Shown: positions 1 to 10,862 of the stretch, one piece after another
Layout: each line of letters opens with the position of its first letter
Position numbering within the stretch: the first letter of the stretch is position 1
From: Begonia masoniana
Lineage: Eukaryota; Streptophyta; Magnoliopsida; Cucurbitales; Begoniaceae
DNA length: 64,000 bases
Direction: 5' to 3'
Assembly (NCBI GenBank): GCA_022432975.1
Contig: CM039512.1
Coordinates: forward strand, 33,787,730-33,851,729
Program-made: the position numbers and the translations under genes
Notes under the pieces: generated by a model
What the model saw: only the letters and a program-made list of their open reading frames with translations
Database searches by the model: none
Told to the model about the DNA's origin: nothing

Positions 1-344
1 TGGGATATTAAAAAATGTGAGACGTGAGGATCACTAGCACGTGGTGCACAACCGAGGACTTGGTTAATCGAATCAAACACAGTAGACGTGGTTAGGAGGT
101 TAACGATACGTCATTTGAATTTAGAGATTCTAGTCTAGAACCATAGAGATTAACCCTAAGTATGGGCTAGAATCGAGGCCCTTGTGTGGGAGTTAAAAAT
201 TTCAGAGGGTTGGAGAAAGGTGACTTGAAAAGAACGGAACGATTGTAAATCATAGTATAAGGCCGCAAAACATGAGACAGTAATGCCAAGGACTGCAAGC
301 TAAGTCAAATTTTGAGGACAAAATTTTAATTAAGGTGGGTGGAT
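1..344 (+). mobile_element. 3' untranslated end of a plus-strand Ty3/gypsy element, with PPT
   Basis: This is non-coding sequence leading into the LTR that starts at 345. The purine-rich tract at about 330-344 (TTAAGGTGGGTGGAT) lies directly before TGTAACACCC and follows a GAGGACAAAATTTT motif. The same arrangement precedes the 3' LTRs of elements A and B in this window (mirror-image at 24361-24392 and 15229-15262), so it is read as the polypurine tract. The rest of the element lies left of the window. The Tekay/Del-like clade assignment is inferred from the related elements nearby. Confidence 0.75.
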
Positions 345-1404
345 TGTAACACCCGAGAATTTTTCCTCAGTTTAATTAACCTAAAGAATTTGGAGAGAAA
401 ATAATAAAAAAAAGGTAAAGTAATTAAAAGTGAATAAATTGGTTGAACTAAAATGTTTATTAAATTAGTTTCGTGAAATTAAACCGTGAGTTATCATTTA
501 AGAACGAGATTTAGCGAAAGTCGAAATGGTTGGAAACACGGGAGGGCAAAACGGTAAGTGATGATTTAATAATGTTTTAATAGGAATTGTTATTATAATT
601 ATTATTATTAATAAGTAAAAAAAACAGAATGGCTCGAAGCCATTCTGTTGTTCTTGTTCGAGCGCCTGAGCCCGAAGCGCAGAACGGCGAGGGAGAAACG
701 CCGGCGAGCGATCGACGGCCGTTCACCGTCGATTTTCGTAGTTTTTCGGCAAGACGTCGGCGACGAGCAGGCTCCGGCCCATCTCCGCGCACGAACCGAC
801 GGTAAGACCCTAGTTTCTCCCTGTTTTCGGTTCGGTTTAGGTCGTGGGTGACGAGCTCGATTGAGCTCCGATCACCGGCCGATTTTGGGTGTTTCCGGCG
901 TGGGTTTGCCGACCCTTGAACCGGCGATGGCCATTGATCCCTGAGGTGCTCAATTTGAGCGAAAATCAGTGAATCCTGAATTGGGGGATTTCAGGGTTTT
1001 GCTTGATGCCTCGGTTTTTTTTATTAGTTTATGTTAATTAGGTATGAGGAGGATAGATTGGTGAAGAAATTGGTGTGAATTGATGAAGAAATCGAAATGG
1101 GAAAATTTCCCGGGTTAGGGCAGTTTGGGTTTTGCTGCATTTGACCTAGCTACGGTCGATTGTTTTAAAATTTCTTTTGGCAGGTTAAAATAGGTTATTA
1201 GAGGAGTACGTGGCCGCTGGAATCGTTCGATTCTGATAACCGACGCGAAAGTTATGCGCGTTCGAAGTTTCGTGTCGATTTTACCAAACCCGAATTAGTG
1301 GCCCGTTTAGTTAAGTTTTAGTTGGATTAGGTTAGAAATAGTAGTTTGAGAGTAAATTGGTCAATATGGGCTTAATTGTAATGAAGTTTGAATATTTGTC
1401 GTAG

Positions 1405-2120
1405 GTCGAGCCGTAGGCGGGCAGGTAACCGAGTAGCCCCAGCGAGTTACAGAAGACAGGTAAGTTCTCGTGATTCTTTTTCGGCCGATTGGCCTACACT
1501 GTACATCGACGTCGTTTCGAGGAGTTTGGAGACGCACTAGTTTATATTCCTTTGGTTGGGTAGTTAGGTTTAGTTGTTTTGTAGATTATGTTTTACAGTC
1601 TTGATGGTATGTATATTGAGTGTTTAAATTCTGTTATGAACTGTCCATGCATCACGTGTTTTAAAGAAAGAGCATGAAAATGAATTTCCGCACGATGTTT
1701 TAAAATGGCGATGTGGCTTGGAGAGGGGCTTGACCTATTGTGGAGGCACGCAGGGGCTTGTCACAATACCACATCTATTATGTACTCGCAATGTGGCCTG
1801 AAGAGGGGCTTGACCTATTGTGGAGGCACGCAGGGGCTTGTCACAATACCACATTTATTATGCACTCATATGTATGGTCATGCGAGATGGGGCTCAGGCA
1901 CGGCTGTACGTGTTGTAAGCGTGTACCCCCCTCTTCTAGTTGGGAAGAGTAGTCCGACCGCTGGATGTGCTCTCTCCGGTTAGGAGGCTGAGATCTCGGT
2001 GACACCCACAGAATAAAGTAAAGAAAATGCTGCATGATTTCTGAACTCACACGCATAGCATATAGTTGCATTTACGAGTCTTGCTGAGATTTTTATCTCA
2101 TAGTGTATTGTATGGTGTAG
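1405..2120 (+). other. Putative leader exon and intron in LTR1
   Basis: Candidate acceptor GTCGTAG ends at 1404. The candidate exon is 1405-1459 and ends GACAG, followed by donor GTAAGT at 1460. The candidate intron 1460-2120 ends GGTGTAG. A GGCC-GATT-GGCC stem lies at 1483-1494, 23 nt after the donor. A perfect six-pair stem TGAGAT/ATCTCA lies at 2085-2100, 18 nt before the terminal TAG. Six other LTR families here have the same order and spacing. No transcript evidence exists in the window. Confidence 0.55.
1711..1870 (+). repeat. 80-bp tandem duplication in LTR1
   Basis: Two direct copies with an 80-bp period start at ATGTGGCTTG (1711) and ATGTGGCCTG (1791). They share the block GAGGGGCTTGACC and the block GGAGGCACGCAGGGGC. 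Only a few substitutions separate them. The pair lies inside the putative leader intron. Confidence 0.9.
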
Positions 2121-2790
2121 GTGATTATGAGGATACAGGTGAGGATGAGATTCCTCCTCCTGAGGCTTGAGTCCAGTTGACGGAGGATGGCTGCGGTGGT
2201 GTGCTGGCGCAGTCGAGGCTTACCTGACCCGTGGGGACAGTATGTTTAGATTTTGAGGGTTTGGGACATTTTGGGCTGATATTGTATAGAAATATTTTAG
2301 GTTGTTTGATTCTGGATAGCTGATAGGTATATATGTATATGTTGATATTTTGGAAATTGTTTTATAATGGTTTGAAAAGTCTTTCATTGAATGTATTTTG
2401 GAACTGCTTGGTGTTTTCTTTGAAACAGGAGGAAATGTTAAACTTTTAAACGGAACCACGCAGTTTATTTTCTTGAAAATGTATTTTGTTATAGTTACGT
2501 TTCGAGTCGGTTTTGGGATGGTATTTCGGAAGACGTACGAGTATCGGGTGCTTGATGTTAAGTTGTATTGTGAAGTGTAGGTTTGTGATGTGGATAGAGA
2601 TGGTGGTATAGATAGAATTGTGTTAGTGAAATGGTGAGGTTGTATTTTGCAGGCGTTTGGATACGTATTGTTTTAAGTAATTGTTTTAAACGTTTTATTA
2701 AATTGTTTTCCACTTAAACGCTAAGTATAAAAGAAAAAGAAAAAGAAGAATTTCGTACGGGAAATTAGGAATAGTATGAGGGTCGTTACA

Positions 2791-4499
2791 CAAAACCCTT
2801 GTCCACTAACTCTTTCAGCTGAGTCTTCAATTCCTTCAGCTCGATTGGTGCCATACGGTATGGATTCTTCGATACTGGTTCCGCACCAGGATATACATCA
2901 ATTTCAAACTCGATTTCACGATCAGGTGGCAATCCCGGTAAGCCATTTAAGAAAACCTCTGAGAAGTCCCGGACTACCGGAATGTTTTGAAGTTCCACCT
3001 CATTTTGCCTTTGAACATCCACAACGTGGGCAAGAAATCCGATGCATCCTGACTTCATCAGCCGTCGAGCCTTCAAGGTAGATATAACAGGTATACCACG
3101 TTTCTGTGGTATCGCCTGGTAGGAGAACTCTACTCCATTCGGGCGTTTAAACGACACTAGCTCGGACCTACAGTTGATGGTAGCATAATGTCTAAACAGT
3201 CAGTCCATCCCCATAATGACATCGTAACCTTTCATCCCGATGACGATGAGATTGGCATATAATTTCTGGTCTCCTACTGACACTATATCACCCCTTACAA
3301 CCTGTTCGGAGTGCATAAACTCTCCCGACGGTAGCATAATGCTATAGGGCTGATCTGACGACGTACTACAAAACCTCTGCTTAACTATGAAGTCCATGGC
3401 CACAAACGAATGTGTGGCCCCCGTGTCCCACAAGGTATAGGCAGGTGCATCACATACTGAAATTGTACCTGTGATTGCTGTGTGCAGATCAGCATCATCA
3501 ACATCCTCCATCATAGCAAACACTCTTGGCACGGCACGATTCTGCCTTGTGTCAGGCACCGGACAATCCCAGACTTGGTGGCCTTCCTTGTCACATCGGA
3601 AGCATCGGCCAGTGTAGAGCCTACATTCCCCCGTATGATTTCTCTGGCAACGTGGGCATACAAGAAGCTGAGGAGCTCCCATAGGTCTTTTCCCTTTGTC
3701 CTGATAAATGACAACTTCATTTGGTCTTTTGACTCCTCTGTTCTGTTGCTGCCGTGGTTGCCCAAACTGTCCCTTTTGTTGTTGTTGTTGCTGAGGGGCA
3801 TCCTACATGATTCTCTTTGATGTATATCTCTGAGACTTTGCCTCTAAGGCTTCCAACTGATAAGCCTTAGCTACCACCTTTGTGTATGGGGCCTCGTCAA
3901 ATCCCCCGTTTGTAATCCCTCGTAAGAGATCCATCTTCAAACCCTGGATAAATTGATGCACCTTATTTTCGTCGGTGGCCACTAGGTGAGGTGCATAACG
4001 GGATAGTGAATCGAATTTCTGAACATACTCAGCCACCGTTCCAAATTGTCGTAGTCGAGAGAATTCTAACAACTTCTCCTTCCTCATACTGCGGTCGAAG
4101 TATTTCTCGTAGAAGAGCCTTTTGAATCCCTCCCAACTTAATGCCACAGTGGTTAACTGCACCCCACACAAATCCAGCACTCTTGGTGAGATTAAATGAG
4201 GCACACATCACTTTCTTGTTTTCCTCCACTTCTGCATAATTCAGCATACGTTCAATCTGCCGGATCCATTCTTCGGCGTGAGTAGGATCTGTTGATAACC
4301 CATCGAACATAGGCGGTTGGAGACGACAGAACCTATCTCCACTAGTGTCACGTGGAGCATTCGCATGGTTATTGTTGTTTCCATTGCCCTCCCTCGCAAT
4401 CAAATGCTCGATCATGCGAGATTGAGTGCCGGCCAACTCGGTTAGACGGTCGAGGGCATCGCCTCTGTCGTTTGCATCACCTTGATTTCCTCTCACCAT
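2791..4499 (-). pseudogene. Element C gag-pro-pol, N-terminal part, broken
   Basis: This is Ty3/gypsy polyprotein on the minus strand. Gag starts at ATG 4499 (MVRGNQGDANDRG). A Gag zinc knuckle CFRCDKEGHQVWDC lies near 3570-3620, followed by an aspartic protease with the DTGATHS active-site motif near 3400-3430. The junction leading to reverse transcriptase ([19 protein letters not shown]) is near 2880-2930. The frame shifts once at about 4160. In-frame stops occur at 3803-3805 and at 3200-3202, where the second replaces the Trp of the conserved protease GMDW motif. The reading frame ends abruptly at 2791, where LTR1 inserted, so catalytic RT, RNase H and integrase are not in the window. It cannot encode active proteins. 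Confidence 0.85.
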
Positions 4500-4645
4500 T
4501 CTAAAAAAATCCTATACGAAATAATGAACTTAACTTAATAAACAAAACAAGTACAGTAACTTAAACACTTACAGTTGGTGAAGCGAACTCACGTGGCGGA
4601 TTGCGCAGTCAGACATTTCACAGAATCGGTTTTAAAACCTTATCT

Positions 4646-4656
4646 CTCTGATACCA
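4646..4656 (-). other. Primer binding site of element C (tRNA-iMet)
   Basis: The minus strand reads TGGTATCAGAG, complementary to the 3' end of initiator tRNA-Met. It lies six bases from the LTR edge at 4663, so the region 4663-8941 is the 5' LTR of C. Confidence 0.85.
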
Positions 4657-5229
4657 TTACAGTGACGACCCGAAACCGGAACCCGATCGGGGTCCGAGAT
4701 CGGAGCCATCACTCCGGGACAGATAACAGGAAACGAGGCCTATTATTTTTTTTTTGAACATAAACAGAATGAGCTTTTAAAGTAGACTCGTAATCTTTTC
4801 AGAGGAAGGGAAAGACGGGCTTCAGAAATAAATGGCAGAATTACAGGATAAAGCAGGAAGCATAAATAAATAAGCTGGCGGAAGACTTAGTTTAAAAGGG
4901 GCAGCGGTGAATTCAAATAAGACAGAAGTGAACAGGGTTCAGCGGAAGAGACTGGATAAAACTGGGCAGAAGGCTTGAATGACGTCAGCTGGAAGATGTA
5001 AATGCAAAAACAGAAGCGAAGATGACGTCAACCGGGAGACTAGAGCTATCGGTAGATTCAGATACGACAAAAGACGAACAGTATTCAGCGGAAGAGGCTG
5101 AGTAAAACTGGACAGAAGAGGTGGTGACGTCAGCCGGAAGATGGGTGACGTCAGGCGGAAGCACAGACAGTAACTGAGATTGGATGAGGAGATGACGTCA
5201 GCCGGAAGATGGATGACGTAAACCGGAAG

Positions 5230-7255
5230 ACATATTTATACTGGCGGAAGACTTGGGTGACGTCAGCCGGAAGATGGGTGACGTCAGCCGGAAGACGAAG
5301 TTTTAAACTGGGCGAAGACTTGGGTGACGTCAGCCGGAAGACGAAGTTTTAAACTGGGCGAAGACTTGGGTGACGTCAGCCGGAAGACGAAGTTTTAAAC
5401 TGGGCGGAAGACTTGGGTGACGTCAGCCGGAAGACGAAGTTTTAAACTGGGCGAAGACTTGGGTGACGTCAGCCGGAAGACGAAGTTTTAAACTGGGCGG
5501 AAGACTTGGGTGACGTCAGCCGGAAAAAGAAGTTTTAAACTGGGCGGAAGACTTGGGTGACGTCAGCCGGAAGACGAAGTTTTAAACTGGGCGGAAGACT
5601 TGGGTGACGTCAGCCGGAAGACGAAGTTTTAAACTGGGCGGAAGACTTGGGTGACGTCAGCCGGAAGACGAAGTTTTAAACTGGGCGGAAGACTTGGGTG
5701 ACGTCAGCCGGAAGACGAAGTTTTAAACTGGGCGAAGACTTGGGTGACGTCAGCCGGAAGACGAAGTTTTAAACTGGGCGGAAGACTTGGGTGACGTCAG
5801 CCGGAAGACGAAGTTTTAAACTGGGCGGAAGACTTGGGTGACGTCAGCCGGAAGACGAAGTTTTAAACTGGGCGAAGACTTGGGTGACGTCAGCCGGAAG
5901 ACGAAGTTTTAAACTGGGCGAAGACTTGGGTGACGTCAGCCGGAAGACGAAGTTTTAAACTGGGCGAAGACTTGGGTGACGTCAGCCGGAAGACGAAGTT
6001 TTAAACTGGGCGGAAGACTTGGGTGACGTCAGCCGGAAGACGAAGTTTTAAACTGGGCGGAAGACTTGGGTGACGTCAGCCGGAAGACGAAGTTTTAAAC
6101 TGGGCGAAGACTTGGGTGACGTCAGCCGGAAGACGAAGTTTTAAACTGGGCGAAGACTTGGGTGACGTCAGCCGGAAGACGAAGTTTTAAACTGGGCGAA
6201 GACTTGGGTGACGTCAGCCGGAAGACGAAGTTTTAAACTGGGCGGAAGACTTGGGTGACGTCAGCCGGAAGACGAAGTTTTAAACTGGGCGAAGACTTGG
6301 GTGACGTCAGCCGGAAGACGAAGTTTTAAACTGGGCGGAAGACTTGGGTGACGTCAGCCGGAAGACGAAGTTTTAAACTGGGCGGAAGACTTGGGTGACG
6401 TCAGCCGGAAGACGAAGTTTTAAACTGGGCGGAAGACTTGGGTGACGTCAGCCGGAAGACGAAGTTTTAAACTGGGCGGAAGACTTGGGTGACGTCAGCC
6501 GGAAGACGAAGTTTTAAACTGGGCGAAGACTTGGGTGACGTCAGCCGGAAGACGAAGTTTTAAACTGGGCGAAGACTTGGGTGACGTCAGCCGGAAGACG
6601 AAGTTTTAAACTGGGCGGAAGACTTGGGTGACGTCAGCCGGAAGACGAAGTTTTAAACTGGGCGGAAGACTTGGGTGACGTCAGCCGGAAGACGAAGTTT
6701 TAAACTGGGCGGAAGACTTGGGTGACGTCAGCCGGAAGACGAAGTTTTAAACTGGGCGAAGACTTGGGTGACGTCAGCCGGAAGACGAAGTTTTAAACTG
6801 GGCGGAAGACTTGGGTGACGTCAGCCGGAAGACGAAGTTTTAAACTGGGCGGAAGACTTGGGTGACGTCAGCCGGAAGACGAAGTTTTAAACTGGGCGGA
6901 AGACTTGGGTGACGTCAGCCGGAAGACGAAGTTTTAAACTGGGCGGAAGACTTGGGTGACGTCAGCCGGAAGACGAAGTTTTAAACTGGGCGAAGACTTG
7001 GGTGACGTCAGCCGGAAGACGAAGTTTTAAACTGGGCGAAGACTTGGGTGACGTCAGCCGGAAGACGAAGTTTTAAACTGGGCGGAAGACTTGGGTGACG
7101 TCAGCCGGAAGACGAAGTTTTAAACTGGGCGGAAGACTTGGGTGACGTCAGCCGGAAGACGAAGTTTTAAACTGGGCGGAAGACTTGGGTGACGTCAGCC
7201 GGAAGACGAAGTTTTAAACTGGGCGAAGACTTGGGTGACGTCAGCCGGAGGACGA
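5230..7255. repeat. 46/47-bp minisatellite, about 41 copies, each with TGACGTCA
   Basis: The unit starts GGGTGACGTCAGCCGGAAGA and continues through CGAAGTTTTAAACTGGGC to GAAGACTT. Two forms exist: 47 bp (GGGCGGAAG) and 46 bp (GGGCGAAG). They are interspersed over about 41 units with almost no other substitutions; one unit near 5520 reads GGAAAAAGAAG. Degenerate precursors with the same GACGTCAGCCGGAAG core occur upstream from about 4980. Each unit carries the 8-bp palindrome TGACGTCA, the core recognised by plant bZIP factors of the TGA/C-box type (known family preference, not shown here). Read from the element promoter, the array lies downstream of the putative leader intron, so it would be in the transcribed part of the LTR. 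Confidence 0.95.
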
Positions 7256-7813
7256 TCCGATATACTTCAAAGAAGGGAAACGGGCAGCGGTGGACTTGAC
7301 CGGATGATATAGTTTCTAAGGCAAACCTTAAAACTTCTAACAGAAAGACATACAAACAGAGAGCAGAAAAACATAAAACATAAAATCTTAGATTCTCAAA
7401 CCAATTCAAAACATGGTTCTCGAACACAACAGAAGGCATAACAGGAACTTAAGAAAGATCACACTACATGGATAGCTCTAAAACCAGAAACTATCCATGC
7501 ACAGACTAACAGAAAATATTCCAAACAAATTCCAGAATACTTCAAAACATAATTCAACTGTCAAATACAGAGGTTTTAAACATCAATACAGGTTCCATAC
7601 ATCGTTTTCCACAAAGTAGTACAGAACTGGACCTACATTTCAAATGTTTTTAGACTTCAAAAGATGGTACAATATTGGACATAACTTCAGAAAACACATT
7701 CTCACAAGATTAACTTTTGTCTGACTACAGCAATCAAACCCCGTGAGCTCGATCCTCCAACTACATCAGCTCGCCATTTTGAGGCACAAGGTCCTCGTCT
7801 GGAGTATCCGTAC

Positions 7814-8353
7814 CTACAACAGGAAGTTCATCTATGAGCCTAGAGCTCAGTAAGAACATGGAATGCAGTGTGCATATGCTATGCATGAACGTTTTCAAAT
7901 ACATGAACATTACATTACATTACATTACATTTCACTGGACAGGAAGGTATAAGAGGGAGGAGGAGCTGGCGCAACAGGATTACATGCCACAACAGGACAT
8001 AACAGGAGTACATGACAGGATGTCAGTCCTCGTCCACACTTAACCATACATTTCATTACAGGTTTTATCTTACTTAACTTCAAATCTGGTGCGAAAACAT
8101 TTACATGGTTTTACAGAAAACGTGGATGCATGAACAGATATGATACTCAAACGCAACATACACAGGTGACAGAATAAAACTACGGGAAACAGAACGCACA
8201 GGACACGTTTAACTTAAAGCATAACCTACGACCTAACTACCCAAACCAGAACCTAATATCTCCTTGCTGTAGGGCCTTAAGGGCCAACTTATGCGCATGA
8301 ACTTACCTGTTTTCCTCGATACCGTTAGTCGGAAGTCTCGGAAATGCTAGAAC
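7814..8353 (-). other. Putative leader exon and intron in the element C LTR
   Basis: On the minus strand the exon is 8353-8307 (47 nt, after TGTACAG and ending AACAG). The donor is GTAAGT, and the intron 8306-7814 ends GTTGTAG. A stem GGCC-TTAAG-GGCC lies at 8273-8285. A stem TGAGC/GCTCA lies at 7835-7849. Layout and spacing match LTR1 and the other families. Confidence 0.55.
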
Positions 8354-8941
8354 CTGTACATGTACATTCAGAAAATAAACAAGCTGCAAATGCTAACAAA
8401 TAAGTTAGAAGAGTCTGTTCTAAACTCATTCAAACCCTTAGAAAACAAACCGGTGTGTTTTCATCCAAAGACAGTGAGTTTTTCACAAAATACCATAACC
8501 CTAAACTTCGGGAAAACTCACGTTAATCTTGTCCAAACTTGTTAGAAATAGCAGATGTTTACCTTTGCTGAAGGAAGCAGAAGAAAAACCAGAAAACAAA
8601 GTGTCGGTGCTTTGTCAAAATCGCCAGGAAGAGAGAACAAAGAGCAGTGGAAAGAAACAGATGAGAAGTGAGGGTTTCACGTAGGAGAAAGAACTTAACT
8701 TCTTCATCAAGTCGCCAGATGTCACTCAACCATTGGCCATCTCCCACCTACCTTAATTTCTCTCCAATTTACCCTTCCATGCATTTTAAACTTAATGTTT
8801 AGTTTAGTTAGCCTTCAGTTCGGTTCTCTCCCCATTACATGTTCCAAAGTTTACAATAAAATAGTTATTGCAATAATGGCAATTTAAATCCATACAATAA
8901 TTCAACAGATTATTACATGGCAGAAAATGCCGGGTGTTACA

Positions 8942-9501
8942 ATAATTGCAATTTTCTAATCTACTTTCAATCTCGAGTGACTCTTTTGGATACTCGATGG
9001 GTAGAATTTAATTAGAGGAACTTTAGGAGGAACTCCGTTACAATAATATTGAATATACCCCTCTATAATTCTATACGAGTATGTATCTTTGAGTGACATT
9101 ACTTAGTAACTAGAGGCCTTCATGACCAATATTGTCAATCGCATAAAAAGGTAGTGTGACTTATAAGAGAAAGTCAATACAAAAACTATATTTCCCTTAT
9201 TATTTATTCAAAAAAAATCACAAAAAAGAATCTTTGAAATCTAATTAACTTTAGTTTTGATGATTGAACTTAGCAGGTTGAAGAGGAGTTTGAGCAAACA
9301 CACTTTGGAAAAATATTTTATTGGGAATAACTCTATGTTAATTGCTTATAATTGTGATAGTGAATTTTTTTTTTAAGATTACAAGTTTCGAAATATCTTA
9401 GAAATTGCATGAAATTAATTAATGTTACCTTGGGAATTCTTTAATTTTGATTTTATTTTGCATCATTCGAGGACGAGTAATGGTTCAAGTTTGTGGGTAT
9501 T
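8942..9501 (+). other. Flank holding the 3' end of a Tat-like element
   Basis: AT-rich, no coding frame of note. The segment 9470-9501 (CGAGGACGAGTAATGGTTCA followed by AGTTTGTGGG) resembles the polypurine region that precedes the LTR in plant Tat-clade Ty3/gypsy elements. The rest is unassigned. Confidence 0.45.
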
Positions 9502-10862
9502 TGATAACTCTTAAAAAAGAGTTATTTTATATTATTTTTATTTAATATAACTCGTGTGATTTGAGTGAATATAAAAGAAAAATGGTCAAAATTATAGTAA
9601 TTACTGTAAGATGCTGTAGCATTGAAAGATATTACGATTTTAATGAATTTTATGTTTATTTCCAGCAAAAATCAGATTATTAGCACTTATTTGAATTTTA
9701 TTTGGTCACAAATTTATTAACTGGAAAATAAAGAAGAAAGATTGGATTTTTATTTGAATGACCACAAAGAAAGGCTGAGGATTCCACAGAATCATAGAAG
9801 ATTTGATTGCATTATTTAAATTACCAAAAAAGATGATCAAATATTGGAGAAATCCCTAGAATCAAGGGATAAAGAGGATTTTGGGCTGAAAAGATTAAAG
9901 AAAAGAAACACAAAAAAGAGAAAAAAGAGGGATTTGACTGCTAAATTACGCAGGGAAGAGAGAAGGAGGAGGTAACCCTAGGCAAGAAAGATAAATGGGT
10001 GAGGGATACAAACCTGGGACAAAGATCAGGAGAGGCAAATTTATGACGAAGACCGAACTTGAAGGACGCCACCCTGGGGACAAAGACCTAAAGGGCGATT
10101 TCGCATGCTTTCGGATTTGATTTCAACTCCTCTCCTTCTACTTTATATTTTCTTTCTTTTATGAATATTATTATTTTAGATTTTATTATCATGATTTTAG
10201 GCTAGAGTTTTTATCTTGGTTAGCAGAGAAAGTACTTATTATATGTTTTTATTTTGATCTATGAATGTTACGTATTTTTCACCGAACAATTTCTCATAAT
10301 TTTTATTGCGTAATTTGAATTGTGTCGATAGCAGGTTCGATGTCACATGTTCCTATTGTATCGATAGGTAAATAGAAATTGTAAGATGCATGGTAATTAA
10401 ATAAATTAAATTTATTGCAAAGTCGCTAACAATAATTTATTTGGCGTTAAGAATATGATTACAAGGAAATTCATATTAAGTTTTAGCCTTTTCAAAGCTG
10501 AAAAGAAAATTCTGAAATTGATTTATCTAGGCAATTCGACAGAACCCTAGAAATATTATGAATTCTTGTTGTTCTGTGATAAATGCTGTAGCATTCCCGT
10601 AGCATCAGTAGTAAAATGCATGTAATGAGGAAATCAACTCTAACCAAGGCTTTTACAATATTTATCTTTCTAATTCATTTCAATTTGAGTCTTTATTAAT
10701 TCTGAGTAATTTTATTTTATCAGGACTTGCCACTCATCTATTTTTATTTTTATTTTTATAGAATTTTATAGCAAAGTAGATTTAGTTAAGAATATCCTCG
10801 TGGGATCAAATTTTACTTATTTTATTACTTCGTTAGCAACACGTGCACTTGCGTTAGGGTGT
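9502..10862 (+). mobile_element. Probable Tat-clade LTR (solo or 3' LTR)
   Basis: It starts TGATAACTC directly after the purine tract. It closes with a CCTCGTGGGATC block (10797-10808) and an ACACGTGCACTTGCGTT block (10840-10856), both typical of Tat-like LTR ends as I know the group. Between them is AT-rich non-coding sequence. The exact 3' boundary is uncertain by tens of bases, and no TSD could be confirmed. Confidence 0.5.

Larger units (their letters stand above)
345..2790 (+). mobile_element. 3' LTR of a plus-strand Ty3/gypsy element (LTR1)
   Basis: The LTR starts TGTAACACCC and ends GGGTCGTTACA, so the termini are inverted TGTAAC/GTTACA. A PPT precedes it. The sequence resumes at 2791 in the middle of the reverse-transcriptase start of another, minus-strand element (C), so this element inserted into C. 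The expected left target-site copy is outside the window; the right one would begin CAAAA at 2791. The LTR is 2446 bp, long for Ty3/gypsy but usual for the Tekay/Del group. It contains an 80-bp duplication (1711-1870) and the conserved leader-intron layout (1405-2120). Confidence 0.85.
4663..8941 (-). mobile_element. 5' LTR of element C, about 4.3 kb, with internal minisatellite
   Basis: Plus-strand ends are TGACGACCCG and CCGGGTGTTACA; read on the minus strand, the LTR starts TGTAACACCC and ends GGGTCGTCA. The neighbouring PBS and downstream gag fix the orientation. About 2 kb of the LTR is the 46/47-bp array at 5230-7255. The flanking parts match the solo LTR 36611-39374: both share a CATGGATAGCTCTAAAACCAG block and the run from TGAGCCTAGAGCT to the AGGGCCTTAAGGGCC palindrome. 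They are one family, and the array explains most of the length difference (4279 versus 2764 bp). Confidence 0.85.

Noticed and set aside
345..2790. DNA transposon with terminal inverted repeats
   Set aside because: TGTAAC/GTTACA ends look inverted, but the preceding polypurine tract and the shared layout with true LTRs fit an LTR better.
3511..3801. Minus-strand frame beginning MPLSNNNNK
   Set aside because: It is the shadow of the element C gag/protease frame, which carries the zinc knuckle in another phase.
5230..7255. CRISPR-like array
   Set aside because: The units are head-to-tail with no unique spacers, lie in a plant LTR and have no cas genes near.
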